DNA from: a bacterium
GTDB lineage: Bacteria; Spirochaetota; Spirochaetia; Treponematales; Rectinemataceae
Direction of reading: 5' to 3'
Assembly: GCA_021813065.1 (NCBI GenBank)
Contig: JAKALZ010000049.1
Location: forward strand, 1-9,764
DNA: 9,764 nucleotides
The position numbers and the translations under genes were made by a program. Positions 5,829-9,764 of the stretch are shown piece after piece (position 1 is the first letter of the stretch; the number at the start of each line of letters is the position of its first letter). The notes under the pieces are model-generated. The model made no database searches, was not told the DNA's origin, and saw only the letters and a program-made list of their open reading frames with translations.

Positions 5829-8800
5829 CTACTCCCCGCCACGGCGCCAGCCCCCGAAACCACCCTGAGGGAGCACGTGGCGTGTCTCGCCCGATTTGGG
5901 AAGGGGAGGCAGGCGGCGGAGATTTCCGATCGTGAGCGTGATCGCGCTGTGGCTCTCTTCAACCTTACCCTCCACCACAAAGGCGCCACCTTCCAGGAGC
6001 GCGGGCCGAAACTTTGCGTACGCGGCGGGAAAGAGAACTGTCTCGAAGGTTGCCGTCTCGTCCTCAAAGGTGAGAAATTCCATTGGCTCCTCGCGGGCGG
6101 TGAGCACTTCCTTGGCGGTGATGAGCCAGCCAATAAGGCGCACGTATTTCCCGACACGCGAGCCGAGCGTAGAAGCCTGGACTCTTGGCGTTGCTCGCAC
6201 ACCGGGCACAAGGCTCAGAGGATGCACACTGAGAGTGGTCGAAAGCCAGCGCATCTGCGAGAGCGCGGTGCGACGTACGTCGGCCGATGGCGCTGCGCCA
6301 GCCGCGCCCGACGCTTTGTTTTCGCGATGGAACCGCTGCGGCCCAGATTCCTCTGATGCAAAAAGATCCTTCTCTGGCCGATGCGCGCGTTTGCCAACAG
6401 CAAGAAGAAGGCGCATCAGCACCGCGGGGCGCGAGAGTCCGCCCGAGAGGCTTTCGAGGGCGCCCGATCCGACGAGCGCCTCGGCCTCTTCCCTCGTGAA
6501 GGGGATACGTGCCGCAAAATCATCAATTGAGAAAAACGGGCGCAGCGACCGACCTTGTGGACTGCCCGAGGACGACCCGCCGCGCGCGGCGATTATTGCC
6601 TTCAGAGTCGCCTCTCCCATCCCCGCGATCATCCCGAGCCCCCAGAGAATCTCCTTGCCTCGCCCCCGGCAGCGGATCGCGCTCTCGTTCACGTCGGGAG
6701 GCAGAAGCGTAAGCCCCATGCGGCGCGCCTCGCTCGCGTAGGCGAGGGTCGAGTAGAATCCGCCGTGATTCGAGATCACCCCCGCCATGAACTCCGCGGG
6801 ATGGTGCGCCCTGAGCCAGGCCGACTGAAACGAGAGCATCGCGTAGCTCGCGGAGTGCGCCTTCACAAAGGAATAGCCCGAGAACGACATGATCATGTCC
6901 CAGACAGCCTCGATCACCTCGAGCGTCACGCCCCGCTCCGCCGCGCCGTCGAAGAAGCGCTGCTTCCACATCGCCAGGCGGTGGCTGCGGTCCTTCTTGG
7001 TGAGGATTTTGCGGATCGCGTCCGCGTCGGAGGAGGAGAATCCCGCGAGCGCGGTCGCGGCCTTGGAGACATCCTCCTGGTAGCACATGATGCCGTAGCT
7101 CTCGGCGAAGAGCTCGCCGAGGGCGGGATGGAGGGGCTGCCAGGGTTTGCCTTTCAGCCGCTCGATGTACGCTTCGATATAGCGGTTGGCGGCGGGGCGG
7201 ATGATCGACGAGTGAATCACGAGGTGGGCGAAGTCGCCGAGACCGATCTTCTTCTGCAAAAGGCGCATCGCGGGGCTCTCTACGTAGAAGACGCCCATCG
7301 TATCGCCGCGCGCGATCATCGCGACCGTGTCGGGGTCGTCTTCGGGTCTCCAAGCGCGCTGATCGAGGGTAATGCCGTTGTTCTCGAGATTGGCGAGGGC
7401 GTCGCGTACTACGGCGAGGGAGCGGTTGCCCAGAAGATCGATCTTGACGAGGCCGGCATCCTCGACCCCGTCCTTGTCCCAGGCGGTGACGAGAATACCG
7501 GAGCCTGTTCGCTCCACAGGGCTGTGCTCGACTATGTCGCCGGGCACGATGACGATGCCGCCCGAGTGCGTGCCCAGATTGCGCGGCAGCCCGCTAATAG
7601 CTTTCGCGAGCGAAAAAATTTCCTTCCAGGCGGGGTCCGCGCGCGCGAGGCTCCCCTCGCGGTCGAATTCGATCCGGTTCTCGATGGCGCTCGTCTCTTC
7701 GTCAGGCATGCCGAAGGCGCGGGCTGTGTCGCGGAGAGCGCCCCTGAAGCGGAAGCAGTTGTGGTTGGCCACGCGCGCGCAGTGTTCTTCGCCGAACATC
7801 GCGATTGTCTGCGCGAGGATGTTGTCGCGCTCGTCCCAAGCGAAATCGACATCGATGTCAGGCGGGTCCACGCGCCCCGGATTAAGAAAGCGATCGAAAT
7901 AGAGATCGTGGGCGATGGGGTCGACATCCGTAATGCCGAGGGCGTAGGACACGATGCTCGCGGCGGCGCTGCCCCGGCCGCAGATTTTTCTCGCCCTCTG
8001 GATGATGTCGTAGACCACGAGGAAATAGTCGCAGAACCCCTTCTTCTCGATGATGCCGAGTTCGTACTCGAGCCGTGTCCGCACTTCTGGAGTTTCAGCG
8101 CCATAGCGGCGCAGGATGCCCACCTCGGCGAGTCTGCGGAGCGCGGCGGGGGCAGGCTCGTCGCCCATTCGCTTCGGAAAGACAAAGCCACGGAACGGCT
8201 CCGAAAGCGCCTCTTCCGCGATTCGGCGATTCGCGGCTGCGGCCTCAGGGAACTCGAGCTCCCAGCTCTTCCAGCGCTCGCGCCGCGAGGAATCGCGGAT
8301 CGGTACACCTGAAGAGGCGCGCACATGTGAAAAAATTGTTGTTGTTGGGGACAGCGCGCGGTCCGGCACTTCGCGGACGGCGCAGTTCGCTCCTATCGCG
8401 ATGAGAAGGCGCTGCGTTTCGCGCTCGCTCGGCTCGAGAAAGCTGATCTCGGGGCTCAGCGCGGCAGGGTGGCCCATGTCCGAAAGCTCGCGCCAGCGCT
8501 CCTCGTGCGCGCTCGAGAGCAGCGCGAAAAGCCAGGGTGATGGCGGCGCCGCGCGAAGGAAGTCGGAACTGTCCGAGAGAAGGAAGACCCCCGGATCGGC
8601 CATGCCCGCAAGGCTCAGAAGCTCACGCAGGAGCATGGCGTCGACGTTCGCGCCTGCCCGGACCGCGCACGCGGATTCTGCGCCGGCACCGGATGCGGCG
8701 CGCTCAGACTCCACGCCCGCGAGCTTCATTCCTGCCGCGCGCGCTCCTTCCAAAGAGCCAACCCGCGCGATGAACGGATGAGCCGCCGCCGAGAGTTTCG

Positions 8801-9098
8801 CGTCGTTGAGGAGCGCGGCCCGCTCGCTCAAGAGCCGCGTCAGGCACGAAAAGCCGGCTCTGTCGCGCGCGATGGCGACGACTCGCCCCCAGCCCGCCGC
8901 CAGCTCCGCGCCCACGATCGGCCGCACCCCAAGCTCCCGGCACACACCGAGAAAAGCGGGCAAACCGTAGAGCCCATTTCGATCGGTCAGCGCCAGCGCG
9001 CGCATCCCTGCGACCGCCGCGCCCTCAACCAGGCGCCGGGGCGTCAGCACACCCCAGAGCAGCGAGTACGCCGAATGCGCGACAAGAGGCGTCAGCAT
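5829..9098 (-). CDS. dnaE2: Error-prone DNA polymerase III alpha subunit DnaE2 (ImuC)
   Basis: The 1089-residue replicative-type polymerase is the catalytic partner in translesion synthesis and damage-induced mutagenesis. Its length matches other DnaE2 proteins (about 1080-1100). In order: a PHP domain at the N-terminus; the polymerase core with GRGSAAAS (374-381), PDIDVDF (413-419; catalytic Asp416 and Asp418 by alignment with E. coli Asp401/403) and Asp554 in VKIDLLG; helix-hairpin-helix segment near 855-890; candidate clamp peptide EKDLF (909-913); and an OB fold at about 984-1060. The PHP domain looks inactive: the first His of the usual HxH is Val6, and the TDH motif reads Thr-Asp-Arg40, so no PHP proofreading is expected. 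GGAG lies 7 nt before ATG 9098. The start overlaps the upstream Y-family gene by 7 bp, so translation is probably coupled. In known systems this pair is under LexA control, but the promoter lies outside the window. Confidence 0.96.
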   Translation of the reverse strand: MLTPLVAHSAYSLLWGVLTPRRLVEGAAVAGMRALALTDRNGLYGLPAFLGVCRELGVRPIVGAELAAGWGRVVAIARDRAGFSCLTRLLSERAALLNDAKLSAAAHPFIARVGSLEGARAAGMKLAGVESERAASGAGAESACAVRAGANVDAMLLRELLSLAGMADPGVFLLSDSSDFLRAAPPSPWLFALLSSAHEERWRELSDMGHPAALSPEISFLEPSERETQRLLIAIGANCAVREVPDRALSPTTTIFSHVRASSGVPIRDSSRRERWKSWELEFPEAAAANRRIAEEALSEPFRGFVFPKRMGDEPAPAALRRLAEVGILRRYGAETPEVRTRLEYELGIIEKKGFCDYFLVVYDIIQRARKICGRGSAAASIVSYALGITDVDPIAHDLYFDRFLNPGRVDPPDIDVDFAWDERDNILAQTIAMFGEEHCARVANHNCFRFRGALRDTARAFGMPDEETSAIENRIEFDREGSLARADPAWKEIFSLAKAISGLPRNLGTHSGGIVIVPGDIVEHSPVERTGSGILVTAWDKDGVEDAGLVKIDLLGNRSLAVVRDALANLENNGITLDQRAWRPEDDPDTVAMIARGDTMGVFYVESPAMRLLQKKIGLGDFAHLVIHSSIIRPAANRYIEAYIERLKGKPWQPLHPALGELFAESYGIMCYQEDVSKAATALAGFSSSDADAIRKILTKKDRSHRLAMWKQRFFDGAAERGVTLEVIEAVWDMIMSFSGYSFVKAHSASYAMLSFQSAWLRAHHPAEFMAGVISNHGGFYSTLAYASEARRMGLTLLPPDVNESAIRCRGRGKEILWGLGMIAGMGEATLKAIIAARGGSSSGSPQGRSLRPFFSIDDFAARIPFTREEAEALVGSGALESLSGGLSRPAVLMRLLLAVGKRAHRPEKDLFASEESGPQRFHRENKASGAAGAAPSADVRRTALSQMRWLSTTLSVHPLSLVPGVRATPRVQASTLGSRVGKYVRLIGWLITAKEVLTAREEPMEFLTFEDETATFETVLFPAAYAKFRPALLEGGAFVVEGKVEESHSAITLTIGNLRRLPPLPKSGETRHVLPQGGFGGWRRGGE

Positions 9099-9764
9099 GG
9101 CGCGGCTCCGTACACACGGCTCGCTGCAGGAACGAGTGCGCTCGGTCCATATTTCCCCCGCACGCGGTCCAGGGCGCCCTGAATCTTGACGTGCATCGCC
9201 GCGCGGCGCGACTCGGCGACGCCCTCGCCCTGTGCCGGCGCCAAGGCCGCCGCGGCAGAGGTCTCCGGCTCAGGGTCGAACAGGTCGAGCTCTGGCCCCA
9301 CCGGCTCGAACTTTTCCAGCTCGACCTGAATGCGCCGAACCCTCACACGGCGCGACCACGCCTCGCGAAACGCCCTCTCGGCCGCGAATCCCAACTGAAT
9401 GTCCGCCACGAAGCCCGCCCCTCGCGCCGCGCCCACGGTTCTCGCGGCGAGGCCGCCGTCGGTGTAGGTGATCCGCACGCGCAACGTTCGCGCGCCAAGC
9501 CCCTCCTTCCGCATCCGAAAGCCGAGGCCGGCGGCAAGCTCCCTCGCGCGCCAGGCGAGCAGTTCGGGGTCCGCCGAATCAGGCTCCAGCGTGGACTCGG
9601 CAGAGAGCGCCCGCCGGCCGGGCGGCTCCGCATTGACCGGCGAATCGTCGACGCAGCGGGCGCGCAGCACCAGCTCCGGCCCCTTCGGACTGATCGCCTG
9701 AGCCTCGTCCCGCGAGAGCGAGGCGAGGGTCCCGATCTCGACAATCTCCAGAGCGACGAGGCGC
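9092..9764 (-). CDS. Y-family DNA polymerase / ImuB-like protein, C-terminal part
   Basis: The frame is open to the right edge, so only the last 223 residues are seen. They start inside the helix-hairpin-helix thumb (Leu-Glu-Ile-Val-Glu-Ile-Gly-Thr-Leu-Ala, then a Leu-Ser-Arg-Asp turn). The little-finger domain follows: a helix ARELAAGLGFRMRKEGL, then the strand ARTLRVRITYTDGG. Near the end comes ELDLF (visible residues 158-162, bases 9278-9292), which matches the Gln-Leu-[Asp/Ser]-Leu-Phe clamp-binding peptide except for Glu at position one. The tail DRVRGKYGPSAL resembles the C-terminus of DinB and UmuC proteins. Adjacency to dnaE2, with a 7-bp overlap, makes an ImuB role likely. The palm, with the acidic residues that separate active DinB from inactive ImuB, is outside the window, so the two cannot be told apart. 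Confidence 0.82.
   Translation of the reverse strand, partial: RLVALEIVEIGTLASLSRDEAQAISPKGPELVLRARCVDDSPVNAEPPGRRALSAESTLEPDSADPELLAWRARELAAGLGFRMRKEGLGARTLRVRITYTDGGLAARTVGAARGAGFVADIQLGFAAERAFREAWSRRVRVRRIQVELEKFEPVGPELDLFDPEPETSAAAALAPAQGEGVAESRRAAMHVKIQGALDRVRGKYGPSALVPAASRVYGAAPC

Noticed and set aside
5728..5829. dnaE2 and rrf2-hcp as one combined nitrosative stress and mutagenesis operon
   Set aside because: They are on the same strand, but a strong promoter with its own operator starts rrf2-hcp about 100 bp after dnaE2. Adjacency alone does not show a shared system.
6555..8312. Plus-strand open frame of 585 codons opposite dnaE2
   Set aside because: It lies wholly antisense to a gene with clear catalytic motifs. 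Its Arg/Ala/Val-rich translation shows no domain; long antisense frames are expected from GC-rich codon use.

Overview
The window is a bacterial chromosome segment of about 9.8 kb. It is densely coded and carries two plus-strand genes or fragments at the left, one plus-strand enzyme gene, and five genes on the minus strand. The gene content points to an anaerobe or microaerophile that meets nitrosative stress and has an inducible mutagenesis cassette: a class I hybrid cluster protein of the Desulfovibrio type, an Rrf2 regulator, a LUD protein and DnaE2 with a Y-family polymerase. The phylum cannot be fixed from the sequence. A spirochaete or a deltaproteobacterium-like lineage would fit, but this is a weak guess.

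Left part (1-1388, +): the end of an ABC transporter permease overlaps a complete ATPase gene of the Fe3+/polyamine/phosphonate-type (CUT1) importers. This part is clearly poorer in G+C (two sampled 60-base lines gave 27 and 28 G+C) than the rest (sampled lines 32 to 48 of 60). Next (1463-2791, +) comes a membrane-anchored metallophosphoesterase with all five metal-ligand motifs. It has no evident Shine-Dalgarno, but an extended -10 motif sits just before its ATG.

Middle part (2788-5728, -): an autoregulated-looking unit of rrf2 and hcp, 25 nt apart, is driven by a promoter with a perfect TATAAT box. That box overlaps a 22-bp dyad, the likely Rrf2 operator. hcp ends in a rho-independent terminator whose 3' arm and T-run are repeated, inverted, 16 nt further on. 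Beyond this lies a stand-alone LUD-domain gene with a C-terminal four-cysteine cluster. Its stop codon overlaps that of the metallophosphoesterase tail to tail.

Right part (5829-9764, -): a Y-family DNA polymerase or ImuB-like gene, cut by the window edge, overlaps the start of dnaE2 by 7 bp. This is the usual SOS mutagenesis pair. Both proteins carry a candidate sliding-clamp peptide in which the canonical Gln is replaced by Glu (ELDLF and EKDLF).

No RNA gene, insertion sequence, CRISPR array or clearly new multi-gene system was seen. The points most worth checking are the Rrf2 operator and promoter, the shared clamp-peptide variant, and the terminator/inverted-repeat arrangement after hcp.
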